This document shows positions 40,211-48,089 of a stretch of 64,000 nucleotides of DNA, one piece after another. The notes below the pieces were generated by a model. The model was not told the DNA's origin. It saw only the letters and a program-made list of their open reading frames with translations, and ran no database searches. Position numbers and translations under genes: made by a program. Origin of the DNA: Burkholderiales bacterium (GTDB taxonomy: Bacteria; Pseudomonadota; Gammaproteobacteria; Burkholderiales; Burkholderiaceae_F); NCBI GenBank assembly GCA_016716275.1, contig JADJWR010000002.1:930001-994000 (forward strand). The letters are read 5' to 3'. Each line of letters starts with the position of its first letter. Position 1 is the stretch's first letter.

Positions 40211-41668
40211 TCAGCCTCCCGCCACCAGGCGCGCCGCCTGCTGGTACCAGACTTCCAGGTACGGCGGGATGTACAGACCGAGCAGCAGCGCCAGGCCAAG
40301 ATGGACGAACACCGGCACGATCGCCGGCGGGTGCGCCAGCGGCTTGACGTTGGTCTCGCCGAAGACCATCGGCTGCACCTTGGAGAGCACCGCGGCGAAG
40401 GCGACGCCGAGCGCCAGCAGCAGCAGCGGCGTGGTCCACGGGAACTCGCGCATCGCCGTGGTCAGGATCAGGAACTCGCTGGCGAACACGCCGAACGGCG
40501 GCATGCCGAGGATCGCCAGCGAGCCGATCATCAGCCCCCAGCCGACGATCGGGTTCACCCGGATCAGGCCGCGGATGTCGTCCATCACCTGCGTGCCGGC
40601 CTTCTGCGCGGCGTGGCCGACGGCGAAGAAGATGGCCGATTTCACCAGCGAGTGCACGGTCATGTGCAGCAGGCCGGCGAAGCTGGCTACGGCGCCGCCC
40701 ATGCCGAAGGCGAAGGTGACGAGGCCCATGTGCTCGATCGACGAGTAGGCGAACATCCGCTTGATGTCGCGCTGGCGGGAAAGGAAGAACGCCGCCAGCA
40801 CCACCGACAGCAGGCCGAAGCCCATCATCAGGTCGCCGGCGAAGCGGCTGTCGAGCGCGCCGTCGGCAAGCACCTTGCAGCGGAGCACCGCGTACAGCGC
40901 GACGTTCAGCAGCAGGCCGGACAGCACCGCCGAGATCGGCGTCGGGCCCTCGGCGTGCGCGTCGGGCAGCCAGTTGTGCAGCGGCACCAGGCCGACCTTG
41001 GTGCCGTAGCCGACCAGCAGGAAGACGAAGGCGAGCGCGATCACCGTCGGCTCGAGCTGGTGCTTCACCGCGTCGAGGTTGGTCCACAGCAGGCCGCCGC
41101 CTTCGGCGCCGATCAGCCGCTCGGCGGCGAGGTACAGCAGGATGGTGCCGAACAGCGCCTGCGCGATGCCGACGCCGCACAGGATGAAGTACTTCCACGC
41201 CGCCTCGAGGCTGGCCGGCGTGCGGTAGACGGCGACCAGCAGCACGGTGGCCAGCGTGGCCGCCTCCATCGCCACCCAAAGCAGGCCCATGTTGTTGGTG
41301 GTCAGCGCCAGCAGCATGGTGAAGGAGAACAGCTGGTACATGCTGTGGAACAGCCGCATGCGCGGCGCCGTCATCCGGCCGTGGTCGCGCTCGACCCGCA
41401 TGTACGGCCGCGCGAACAGCGCCGTGGTGAAGCCGACGAATGCCGTCAGCGTGACCAGGAAGACGTTCAGCGAGTCGACGAAGAACTGCTGCTGCAGCGC
41501 CAGCACCGGCCCGCCGGCGACGATCCGCGCGGTGAGCAGCATGGCGGCGACGAAGGTCGCCAGGCTGAAGCCGATGTTGACCGTGGCGGCCGAGTCGCGG
41601 TGGCCGACCAGCCCGAGCACCGCGGCGCCGGCGAGCGGTATGGCGAGCAGGGCGAGCAGCGCTTGCAC
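40211..41668 (-). CDS. HyfF/NuoN-like antiporter-type membrane subunit
   Basis: The 485-aa, roughly 14-helix protein of the complex-I/Mrp antiporter family shows LVGYGTKVGLVPLHNWLPDA, AEGPTPISAVLSGLLLNVALY, FAYSSIEHMGLVTFAFGMGG and LHMTVHSLVKSAIFFAVGH. The Lys of GTKVGL and the His/Lys of the broken helices are the proton-path residues of the family. In the Ehr/Hyf layout this is the HyfF/EhrD position and probably one of two proton-pumping subunits. It begins 3 nt after the HyfE-like stop codon. Confidence 0.9.
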   Translation of the reverse strand: MQALLALLAIPLAGAAVLGLVGHRDSAATVNIGFSLATFVAAMLLTARIVAGGPVLALQQQFFVDSLNVFLVTLTAFVGFTTALFARPYMRVERDHGRMTAPRMRLFHSMYQLFSFTMLLALTTNNMGLLWVAMEAATLATVLLVAVYRTPASLEAAWKYFILCGVGIAQALFGTILLYLAAERLIGAEGGGLLWTNLDAVKHQLEPTVIALAFVFLLVGYGTKVGLVPLHNWLPDAHAEGPTPISAVLSGLLLNVALYAVLRCKVLADGALDSRFAGDLMMGFGLLSVVLAAFFLSRQRDIKRMFAYSSIEHMGLVTFAFGMGGAVASFAGLLHMTVHSLVKSAIFFAVGHAAQKAGTQVMDDIRGLIRVNPIVGWGLMIGSLAILGMPPFGVFASEFLILTTAMREFPWTTPLLLLALGVAFAAVLSKVQPMVFGETNVKPLAHPPAIVPVFVHLGLALLLGLYIPPYLEVWYQQAARLVAGG

Positions 41669-41671
41669 CGG

Positions 41672-42331
41672 TCAGTCCTCTTTGAGCTTCTCGAGGTGGC
41701 GGATGTCGAGGCTGTCGAACTGCTCGCGGATCTGGAACATGAACACGCCGAGGATGATCAGCGCCACCAGCACGTCCAGCGCGATGCCCAGCTCGACCAC
41801 CATCGGCATGCCGTAGGTGGCGCTGGTGGCGGCGAAGAACAGCGCGTTCTCCATCGCCAGGAAGCCGATCACCTGCGGGATCGCCTTGGTGCGGGTGATC
41901 ATCATCAGGAACGACAGCAGCACGCAGGCCAGCGCGATGCCGAGCGTGCCGCGCGCCACCGACGCCGACAGGCCGGAGATCGGCGCCGCCAGGTTGAAGG
42001 AGAAGATCACCAGCACGATGCCGATCAGCATGGTGGTCGGGATGTTGATCAGCGTCTCGACGTCCCAGCGCACGTTCAGCCGCTCGGTCATCCGGTGCAG
42101 CAGCCAGGGCATCAGCAGCACCTTGAGCAGCAGCGTGATCGCCGCCGACCAGTACAGGTGCGGCTGGCCGGTGAAGAAGGCCATCGCCGCGGTCGACGCG
42201 GTCAGGGTGAGGCCCTGCAGCGTGAACAGGTGGATCAGCGACAGCACCCGCCGCTGCGCCAGCAGGCCGAACGACAGCAGCAGCAGCACCGCGGCGAACA
42301 GGTTGATCAGCTGCGTGACCAGCGACGGCAT
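41672..42331 (-). CDS. HyfE-like (NuoK-like) membrane subunit
   Basis: The 219-aa protein has about six hydrophobic helices: LLAQRRVLSLIHLFTLQGLT and AMENALFFAATSATYGMPMV with LGIALDVLVALIILGVFMFQ. These correspond to HyfE/EhrC, the NuoK-like subunit with membrane-embedded Glu residues. It is preceded by a 25-aa bridging ORF that ends 1 nt before the ATG and is followed by the HyfF-like gene after 3 nt. Confidence 0.88.
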   Translation of the reverse strand: MPSLVTQLINLFAAVLLLLSFGLLAQRRVLSLIHLFTLQGLTLTASTAAMAFFTGQPHLYWSAAITLLLKVLLMPWLLHRMTERLNVRWDVETLINIPTTMLIGIVLVIFSFNLAAPISGLSASVARGTLGIALACVLLSFLMMITRTKAIPQVIGFLAMENALFFAATSATYGMPMVVELGIALDVLVALIILGVFMFQIREQFDSLDIRHLEKLKED

Positions 42332-42332
42332 T

Positions 42333-42410
42333 TCAGCGGCGCCCGGGCGTTCGAAGCCGGCGGGCGCCCCACCGGGGGGCAGCGAGCGCGGGCGGGCGCG
42401 GCGGTTTCAT
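42333..42410 (-). CDS. Short bridging ORF (25 aa) hyfC-hyfE
   Basis: ATG 42410 is 1 nt past the HyfC-like stop and the TGA ends 1 nt before the HyfE-like ATG (TGA-A-ATG). The product is Pro/Arg/Ala-rich. The DNA holds a CCCC/GGGG hairpin (region 42363-42380). It probably couples translation across a repeat-like spacer rather than making a useful peptide. Confidence 0.35.
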   Translation of the reverse strand: MKPPRPPALAAPRWGARRLRTPGRR

Positions 42411-42411
42411 C

Positions 42412-43359
42412 TCACGCGCCGAGCAGGAAGTGCACGAGGATGCCGATCACCGCGAGCAGGAACGCGCTGGCGAGGAACTCCGGCACGCGGAAGATCCGCA
42501 TCTTGGCCGACAGCGTCTCGATCAAGGCGAGTGCCGCACCGCCGACGGCGAGCTTCGCCACCAGCACCGGCAGGGCCAGCAGCATGCCCACCGGTGCGTG
42601 CACCTGGGCGATGCCCCAGGGGAAGAAGATCGCCAGCCCGATCGACGAATAGGCGAAGAGCTTCAGGCTCGCCGCCCACTCGATGAGCGCCAGGTGGCGG
42701 CCCGAGTACTCGAGGATCATCGCCTCGTGGATCATCGTCAGCTCGAGGTGGGTGGCAGGGTTGTCCACCGGCACCCGGGCGTTCTCGGCGAGCGACACCA
42801 TGGTGAAGGCCACGCCGGCGAAGGCGAGGCTCGGGTAGATGGCGAACTCCTGGCTGCCGATCGTCTCGACGATGTTGGCGAGCGACGTCGTGCCGGTCAG
42901 GAAGGCGGCGGTGAACAGCACCATCAGCAGCGCCGGCTCGGCCAGGAAGCCGACCAGCATCTCGCGCCGCGCGCCGAGCGTGCCGAAGGCGGTGCCGATG
43001 TCCATCGCCGCCAGCGAGATGAACACGCGCGCCAGCGCGAACAGGCCGACCAGCGCGATGCTGTCGGCCGCCGGCGCCAGCGGCAGGTCGGTCGACAGGC
43101 TGGGCACGATCGCGCAGGCCAGTACCATCGCGCCGAAGACGACGTAGGGCGCGCCGCGGAACAGCGGGCTGGCGCTCTCGGCGACCACCGATTCCTTCCA
43201 GAAGAGCTTGTGCAGCGTCCGGTACGGCAGCATCAGCGGCGGCGCGCTGCGGTTGCCCAGCCAGGCGCGGCACTTGTTGACCCAGCCGCTGAGAAGCGGC
43301 GCGCCGGCCACCGCGATCAGCACGGCGAGCAGCTGGGCAACGAAGCCGCTGAGGGTCAA
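42412..43359 (-). CDS. HyfC/NuoH-like membrane subunit
   Basis: The 315-aa protein with about eight helices is homologous to NuoH/HyfC, the subunit that joins the Fe-S arm to the proton-pumping arm. Visible motifs are RVFISLAAMDIGTAFGTLGA, the PVDNPATHLELTMIHEAMIL segment (Glu-rich cavity) and LPYRTLHKLFWKESVVAESA. I chose TTG 43359 because GGGGG precedes it by a few bases and the overlapping TTGA joins it to the stop of the preceding short ORF. No ATG fits. Confidence 0.9.
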   Translation of the reverse strand: MTLSGFVAQLLAVLIAVAGAPLLSGWVNKCRAWLGNRSAPPLMLPYRTLHKLFWKESVVAESASPLFRGAPYVVFGAMVLACAIVPSLSTDLPLAPAADSIALVGLFALARVFISLAAMDIGTAFGTLGARREMLVGFLAEPALLMVLFTAAFLTGTTSLANIVETIGSQEFAIYPSLAFAGVAFTMVSLAENARVPVDNPATHLELTMIHEAMILEYSGRHLALIEWAASLKLFAYSSIGLAIFFPWGIAQVHAPVGMLLALPVLVAKLAVGGAALALIETLSAKMRIFRVPEFLASAFLLAVIGILVHFLLGA

Positions 43360-43520
43360 TTGACCCCCTTCGCCCTGCGGGCTGTCCCCCCAAGGGGGCG
43401 CGAGCGGGACACGGCGTCATGCCCTTCGGCATGACCCGTGCCAGCGAGCGGGCGAGCGCATGCTTGCGCGAGCGCGGCCTGCAAGGCCGAGCGCCTTCGG
43501 AGCGGCCGTGCGGCGCTCAT
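43356..43520 (-). CDS. Bridging ORF (54 aa) across a repeat-like spacer hyfB-hyfC
   Basis: The ORF starts with an ATG that overlaps the HyfB-like stop (ATGA) and ends with a TGA that overlaps the TTG of the HyfC-like gene (TTGA). The product is Arg/Ala-rich with no fold visible. The same DNA holds stable hairpins, including GTCATGCC-CTTC-GGCATGAC (43416-43435) and a CCCCC/GGGGG stem. It looks like an inserted or decayed extragenic repeat kept open as a reading frame. Confidence 0.4.
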   Translation of the reverse strand: MSAARPLRRRSALQAALAQACARPLAGTGHAEGHDAVSRSRPLGGTARRAKGVN

Positions 43521-45535
43521 CGGAACACCAGCAGCAGCATCACCAGCAGGGTGACGAAGCTGTACATCAGGTAGGTGGCGATGCGGCCCTGCTGCAGCAG
43601 GCCGACCAGGCGCGAAGCGGCCTCGGTGGCGCGCGCCACCGGCAGGTAGATCCAGTGCCACAGGTGATCGGTCACCTCCATCCGGTACGACGGCTGCCGG
43701 TCGAACGGGCTCGGCAGGTGGCGATCGATGCGGAAGAACGGTTCGAACACCTGGCGGATCGGCTGGCCGAAGCCCTCGGCGGTGTCCTGCATCCGCGCAG
43801 TGAGCAGCGGGTAGCCGCAGTCCCACGGCGCCGCCCGGCGCAGCCTGCCGTGATACAGGCGCCGCACCAGCAGGAACGTCAGCGCGAAGCTCGCCGCCAC
43901 CAGCAGCAGGAACGCGAGCGGGCTGTAGCTGGCCCGCTCGGCCTGCACGGCGGCGAGCAGCAGCGGGCCGTGCGCCGTCACCTGCGGGCCGATGCCGTCG
44001 AGCACGAGCACCCGCGTCACCGGGTCGATCAGCCCGATCACCTGCACCGGCAGCAGGCCGAGCGCGACGCAGCCGGCCGCCAGCCAGACGAGGCCGACCC
44101 GCTCCCATGGCGCGGCATCGTGCGACGAGGCCAGCCGCGCCTCGCGCGGCTGGCCGAGGAAGATGACGCCGAAGAACTTCACCATCACGTAGCCGCCGAG
44201 CGCCGCCACCAGCGCGACCCCGGCGGCGACCACCGGCACCAGGTTGTTGACGAAGGTGCCGGACAGGCCCAGCGTGAACAGGAAGCTCTGCAGCAGCAGC
44301 CACTCCGAGACGAAGCCGTTCAGCGGCGGCAGGCCGGCGGCGGCGAGGCTGCCCAGCAGCGCCAGCCAGCCGACCCACGGCATGAACCGCAGCAGGCCGC
44401 CCAGCCTGCCGAGGTTGCGCTCGCCGGTGGCGTGCAGCACGGCGCCGGTGCAGAGGAACAGCAGGCTCTTGAAGAAGGCGTGGTTCAGCGCGTGGTAAAG
44501 CAGCGCGGTCAGCGCCAGCGCGGCCAGCGTCGGCAGCCCGTAGCCGGAGAACAGCAGCGCCAGGCCGAGCGCCACCGCCAGCAGGCCGATGTTCTCGATC
44601 GACGAGTAGGCGAGCAGCCGCTTCATGTCGGTCTGGACGGCGGCGAAGACCACGCCGAACAGGGCGGTCGCCAGGCCGAAGGCCAGCGCCAGCACGCCCC
44701 ACCAGGCCTGCTGCTCGGGAAGGATCTCGAAGCCGATGCGCAGCCAGCCGTAGATGGCCGTCTTCAGCATCACGCCGCTCATCAGCGCCGACACCGGCGA
44801 CGGCGCCGCCGGGTGGGCCTCCGGCAGCCAGACGTGCAGCGGCAGGATGCCCGCCTTGGCGCCGAAGCCGAAGAAGGCGAGCAGGAACGCCACCGAGGCC
44901 CAGAACGGCGTCGGGCTCTGCGCCCGCATGTTCTCGAAGGTGTAGTCGCCGGTGTTGGCCTGCAGCACGCCGAAGGCGAGCAGGATGGCCAGCGCGCCGA
45001 TGTGCGCGACCAGCAGGTACAGATAGCCGGCGCGGCGGATCGCCGGAATCGTGTGGTTGGCGGTGACCAGGAAGAACGACGCCAGCGCCATCAGTTCCCA
45101 CATCACCATGAACACGTAGGCGTCGTCGGCCAGCAGCACCATCGCCATGCCGGCGAGGAACAGGTGGTAGAGCAGGCACAGCACGCCCGGTGGCGTGCCT
45201 TCGCCCTTGCGGAAGTAGCCGGCGGCGAACACCGAGACGCCGGCGGCGGCCGAGCCGAGCAGCAGCAGGAAGAACGCCGACAGCGGGTCGAGCCGCAGGT
45301 GGAAGGGCAGTCCAGGCAGTCCCAGCGGCAGCACCGCGGTCTGGGCGCCGGCGAACAGGGACAGGGCGGCGGTGCCGGCAAGCAGCAGGCACGCCGCGGC
45401 GCCGAGCGGGAACAGCACCCGCGCGACGATGAAGAAGTTGTGCGGGCGGAGCACCCCGGCGGCGCCGATGGCGATCCAGCCGGCGATCGCCGCCAGCATC
45501 CAGTCGATCGCCAGCCAGTCGGTCGGAGCGGTCAC
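43517..45535 (-). CDS. HyfB/NuoL-like antiporter-type membrane subunit
   Basis: The 672-aa protein has about 16 hydrophobic segments in the NuoL/MrpA/HyfB family. It carries FVMVMWELMALASFFLVTAN, FGFGAKAGILPLHVWLPEAH, PAAPSPVSALMSGVMLKTAI, LLAYSSIENIGLLAVALGLA and LYHALNHAFFKSLLFLCTGA. The Lys of GAKAGIL and the LNHAFFKS His/Lys are the usual proton-path residues. The C-terminal extension (after ~530) ends with two more helices, as in HyfB. GTG 45535 lies 16 nt after the small regulatory-type gene. It is the first structural gene of the Ehr operon. Confidence 0.9.
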   Translation of the reverse strand: MTAPTDWLAIDWMLAAIAGWIAIGAAGVLRPHNFFIVARVLFPLGAAACLLLAGTAALSLFAGAQTAVLPLGLPGLPFHLRLDPLSAFFLLLLGSAAAGVSVFAAGYFRKGEGTPPGVLCLLYHLFLAGMAMVLLADDAYVFMVMWELMALASFFLVTANHTIPAIRRAGYLYLLVAHIGALAILLAFGVLQANTGDYTFENMRAQSPTPFWASVAFLLAFFGFGAKAGILPLHVWLPEAHPAAPSPVSALMSGVMLKTAIYGWLRIGFEILPEQQAWWGVLALAFGLATALFGVVFAAVQTDMKRLLAYSSIENIGLLAVALGLALLFSGYGLPTLAALALTALLYHALNHAFFKSLLFLCTGAVLHATGERNLGRLGGLLRFMPWVGWLALLGSLAAAGLPPLNGFVSEWLLLQSFLFTLGLSGTFVNNLVPVVAAGVALVAALGGYVMVKFFGVIFLGQPREARLASSHDAAPWERVGLVWLAAGCVALGLLPVQVIGLIDPVTRVLVLDGIGPQVTAHGPLLLAAVQAERASYSPLAFLLLVAASFALTFLLVRRLYHGRLRRAAPWDCGYPLLTARMQDTAEGFGQPIRQVFEPFFRIDRHLPSPFDRQPSYRMEVTDHLWHWIYLPVARATEAASRLVGLLQQGRIATYLMYSFVTLLVMLLLVFR

Positions 45536-45551
45536 CGTCGGCGTTCCGCGC

Positions 45552-45764
45552 CTAGCGCCCGAGCTTCTTGCGCGAGGCAGCGAGCAGCCAGGCCGGCAGC
45601 GGGCGGCTGCCGGCGTGCTCGATCACGTACTCGCGGATCAGCTGCCGCACCACCTGCGACGGCGTCAGGTCCTGTGCCGCGCAGATCTCCTCGAACAGCG
45701 CCTTCTTGCGCGGGTCGAGCAGCAGCGTCAGGCGGGCGGTCTTCAGTTCGGTCTGTGCGGGCAT
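45552..45764 (-). CDS. Small RHH/CopG-like protein at the head of the Ehr operon
   Basis: The 70-aa protein LKTARLTLLLDPRKKALFEEI...LTPSQVVRQLIREYVIEHAG has the beta-strand-helix-helix pattern of ribbon-helix-helix DNA-binding proteins (strand ~7-14, helices ~17-28 and ~33-49). Its closeness to HyfB-like (16 nt) and the palindromic AT-rich region upstream make it a likely local autoregulator. I cannot exclude an antitoxin, but no toxin gene is adjacent. Confidence 0.6.
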   Translation of the reverse strand: MPAQTELKTARLTLLLDPRKKALFEEICAAQDLTPSQVVRQLIREYVIEHAGSRPLPAWLLAASRKKLGR

Positions 45765-45797
45765 GGTCGGCCGGACGGCAGCGCGGGAAACGGCCGT

Positions 45798-45833
45798 ATG
45801 TTAATCACATGTGCATCAAAAGCAAATTTGATG
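45798..45833 (-). promoter_or_regulatory. Promoter and operator-like palindromes for the RHH-Ehr operon
   Basis: In the minus direction, TTGCTT (complement of 45820-45825) and TAACAT (complement of 45798-45803) are 16 nt apart, a fair sigma-70 pair. They overlap CACATGTG (45806-45813) and CATCAAA-N6-TTTGATG (45814-45833), both perfect. This is the only clear AT-rich spot in the region, consistent with a controlled promoter. Confidence 0.5.
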
Positions 45834-45882
45834 AACAGCGCAGCGCGCGCCGGCGCAGCGCGTCGCGCGGTCGGCCGGGCTG

Positions 45883-47937
45883 CTACTTGACCCGCATGCC
45901 CGGCTGCGCGCCGGCGTGCGGCTCGAGCAGGAAGATGCCGGGCTGCTGCTTCTCGTCGGCGTGGCTGGCGGCCAGCACCATGCCCTCGCTCACGCCGAAC
46001 TTCATCCTGCGCGGCGCGAGATTCGCCACCATCGCGGTGAGCTTGCCGACCAGCGCCTCCGGCCGGTAGGCCGACTTGATGCCGGCGAACACGGTGCGGT
46101 GGCGGCCCTCGCCGGCGTCGAGCGTCAGCTTGAGCAGCTTGTCCGAGCCTTCGACCGCCTCGGCGGCGACGATCCGCGCGATGCGCAGGTCGAGCCTGGC
46201 GAAGTCGTCGATGCTGGCGGTCTCGCCGACTGGCGCGCCGCCGGGCAGCGGCTGGTCCTGCGCCGCTGGCGTCGGCGGCTCGAACAGCGCGTCGATCTGC
46301 TTCGCCTCGACGCGCGTCATCAGGTGCTTGTAGGGGGCGATGTGCGCCAGCGGCGCGCGCAGGTCGTCCCAGGCGAACGGGCGCGGCATGCCGAACAGCT
46401 CGCGCGCCACCCGCTCGGCGGTGGCCGGCAGCACCGGCGCCAGGTAGATCGTCAGTGCGCGGAAGCAGCCGATCACGTCGCTGCAGACCGCGTGCAGCAG
46501 CGCCTGCTGGGCCGGATCCTTGGCCAGTTCCCAGGGCTTGTGGCGGTCGAAGTGCTCGTTGGCGAAGTCGGCGATGCGCATGATCTCGCGCAGCGCCTTG
46601 CCGTACTCGCGGCCGTCGAGGAACTCGGCGATCTCGTCGGCGGCGGCCAGCGCCACCGCGGTGCTGCCGGTGGGCGCGCCCGACGGGTCGAGCGGCAGGC
46701 TGATGCGGCCGTCGAAGAGCCGCTGCAGGAAGCTTGCCGCCCGGCTGGCGATGTTGACGTACTTGCCGACCAGGTCGCTGTTGACGCGGGCGACGAAGTC
46801 GTCCGGGTTGAAGTCGATGTCCTCGACCCGCGCGTTCAGCTTCGCCGCGATGTAGTAGCGCAGCCACTCGGCATTCATGCCGAGCTGCAGGTACTTCAGC
46901 GGATCGATGCCGGTGCCGCGGCTCTTGCTCATCTTCTCGCCGCTGACGGTGATGAAGCCGTGCACGTAGACGTTGTCCGGCACCTTGTAGGGCGCACCGG
47001 CGAACTTCAGCATCGCCGGCCAGAACAGCGTGTGGAAGTAGATGATGTCCTTGCCGATGAAATGCACCTGCTCGGTGGCCGGGTCGGCGAGGAAGCCCTC
47101 GAAGTCGATGCCGGCCCTGGCGCAGTAGGCCTTGAAGCTGGCCAGGTAGCCGATCGGCGCGTCGAGCCAGACATAGAAGTACTTGCCCGGCGCGTCCGGG
47201 ATCGGGATGCCGAAGTACGGCGCGTCGCGCGAGATGTCCCAGTCGGAAAGCCGCTGGCCGTCGGCGCCCTCGAGCCACTCGCGCGCCTTGTTGGCGACCT
47301 CCTGCTGCAGGCGGCCGTCCTGCGTCCAGCGGCGCAGGAACGCGGTGCAGCGCGCGTCCGACAGCCTGAAGAAGTAGTGATCGGAGGTGCGCAGCTCGGG
47401 CTTCGCGCCCGACAGCGCCGACGTGGGGTCCTTCAGTTCGGTCGGCGAGTACACCGCGCCGCAGTTCTCGCAGGAGTCGCCGTACTGCTCCTTCGCACCG
47501 CAGCGCGGGCACTCGCCCTTGATGTAGCGGTCGGGCAGGAACATGCCCTTCACCGGGTCGAAGAACTGCTCGACCGGCTTGACGTAGACGAGCTCGTTGG
47601 CGCGCAGCTTGCGGTAGATGTCCTGCGACAGCTCGACGTTCTCCGGCGAATCGGTCGAGTGCCAGTGGTCGAAGCCGATGTGGAAGCCGTCGAGGTACTG
47701 GCGGCGGCCGGCTGCCACCTTCGCGACGAACTGCTGCGGCGTGCAGCCCGCCTTCTCGGCGGCGATCATGATCGGCGCGCCGTGCGCGTCGTCGGCGCAG
47801 ACGAAGTGCACCGTGTGGCCGCGCAGCCGCTGGTAACGCACCCAGATGTCGGCCTGGATGTACTCCATCATGTGGCCGATGTGGAACGCCGCGTTGGCGT
47901 AGGGCAGGGCGGTGGTGACGAACAGTTGGCGGCTCAT
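45883..47937 (-). CDS. metG: Methionyl-tRNA synthetase
   Basis: The 684-aa class I synthetase has HIGH (FHIGHMMEYIQADIW), the zinc-knuckle CPRCGAKEQYGDSCENCGAV, WLDAPIGYLASFK, the KMSKS loop (GEKMSKSRGTG) and an anticodon-binding helical domain. A C-terminal EMAP-II-like tRNA-binding domain (FARLDLRIARIVAAEAVEGS) completes it, making it the long, dimeric form. ATG 47937 opens MSRQLFVTTALPYANAAFHI; an earlier in-frame ATG at 47946 is possible. It diverges from apbC. Confidence 0.97.
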   Translation of the reverse strand: MSRQLFVTTALPYANAAFHIGHMMEYIQADIWVRYQRLRGHTVHFVCADDAHGAPIMIAAEKAGCTPQQFVAKVAAGRRQYLDGFHIGFDHWHSTDSPENVELSQDIYRKLRANELVYVKPVEQFFDPVKGMFLPDRYIKGECPRCGAKEQYGDSCENCGAVYSPTELKDPTSALSGAKPELRTSDHYFFRLSDARCTAFLRRWTQDGRLQQEVANKAREWLEGADGQRLSDWDISRDAPYFGIPIPDAPGKYFYVWLDAPIGYLASFKAYCARAGIDFEGFLADPATEQVHFIGKDIIYFHTLFWPAMLKFAGAPYKVPDNVYVHGFITVSGEKMSKSRGTGIDPLKYLQLGMNAEWLRYYIAAKLNARVEDIDFNPDDFVARVNSDLVGKYVNIASRAASFLQRLFDGRISLPLDPSGAPTGSTAVALAAADEIAEFLDGREYGKALREIMRIADFANEHFDRHKPWELAKDPAQQALLHAVCSDVIGCFRALTIYLAPVLPATAERVARELFGMPRPFAWDDLRAPLAHIAPYKHLMTRVEAKQIDALFEPPTPAAQDQPLPGGAPVGETASIDDFARLDLRIARIVAAEAVEGSDKLLKLTLDAGEGRHRTVFAGIKSAYRPEALVGKLTAMVANLAPRRMKFGVSEGMVLAASHADEKQQPGIFLLEPHAGAQPGMRVK

Positions 47938-48089
47938 GGCGGCCATTTTAGGCGGTGCGCTTCGGCCGCCCCGCCGGCGGGCGCCCGTCGAGTAACCGGA
48001 AGCGGGGCGCGGACTTGGCGTTCGCGCTGCCGCTAAACTCTCGGGTTCCCGAGGCGACGAGCCTCCCGCCCGCAACTGCCCCTGCCCCC

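Noticed and set aside
38145..45535. A remnant of complex I (nuo)
   Set aside because: The gene order and domain fusion (NuoC-NuoD in one protein, HyfE- and HyfF-like subunits) follow Hyf/Ehr, and nuoEFG-type genes are missing.
45552..45764. Toxin-antitoxin antitoxin
   Set aside because: The RHH protein has no adjacent small toxin gene; the nearest downstream gene is the HyfB-like subunit.
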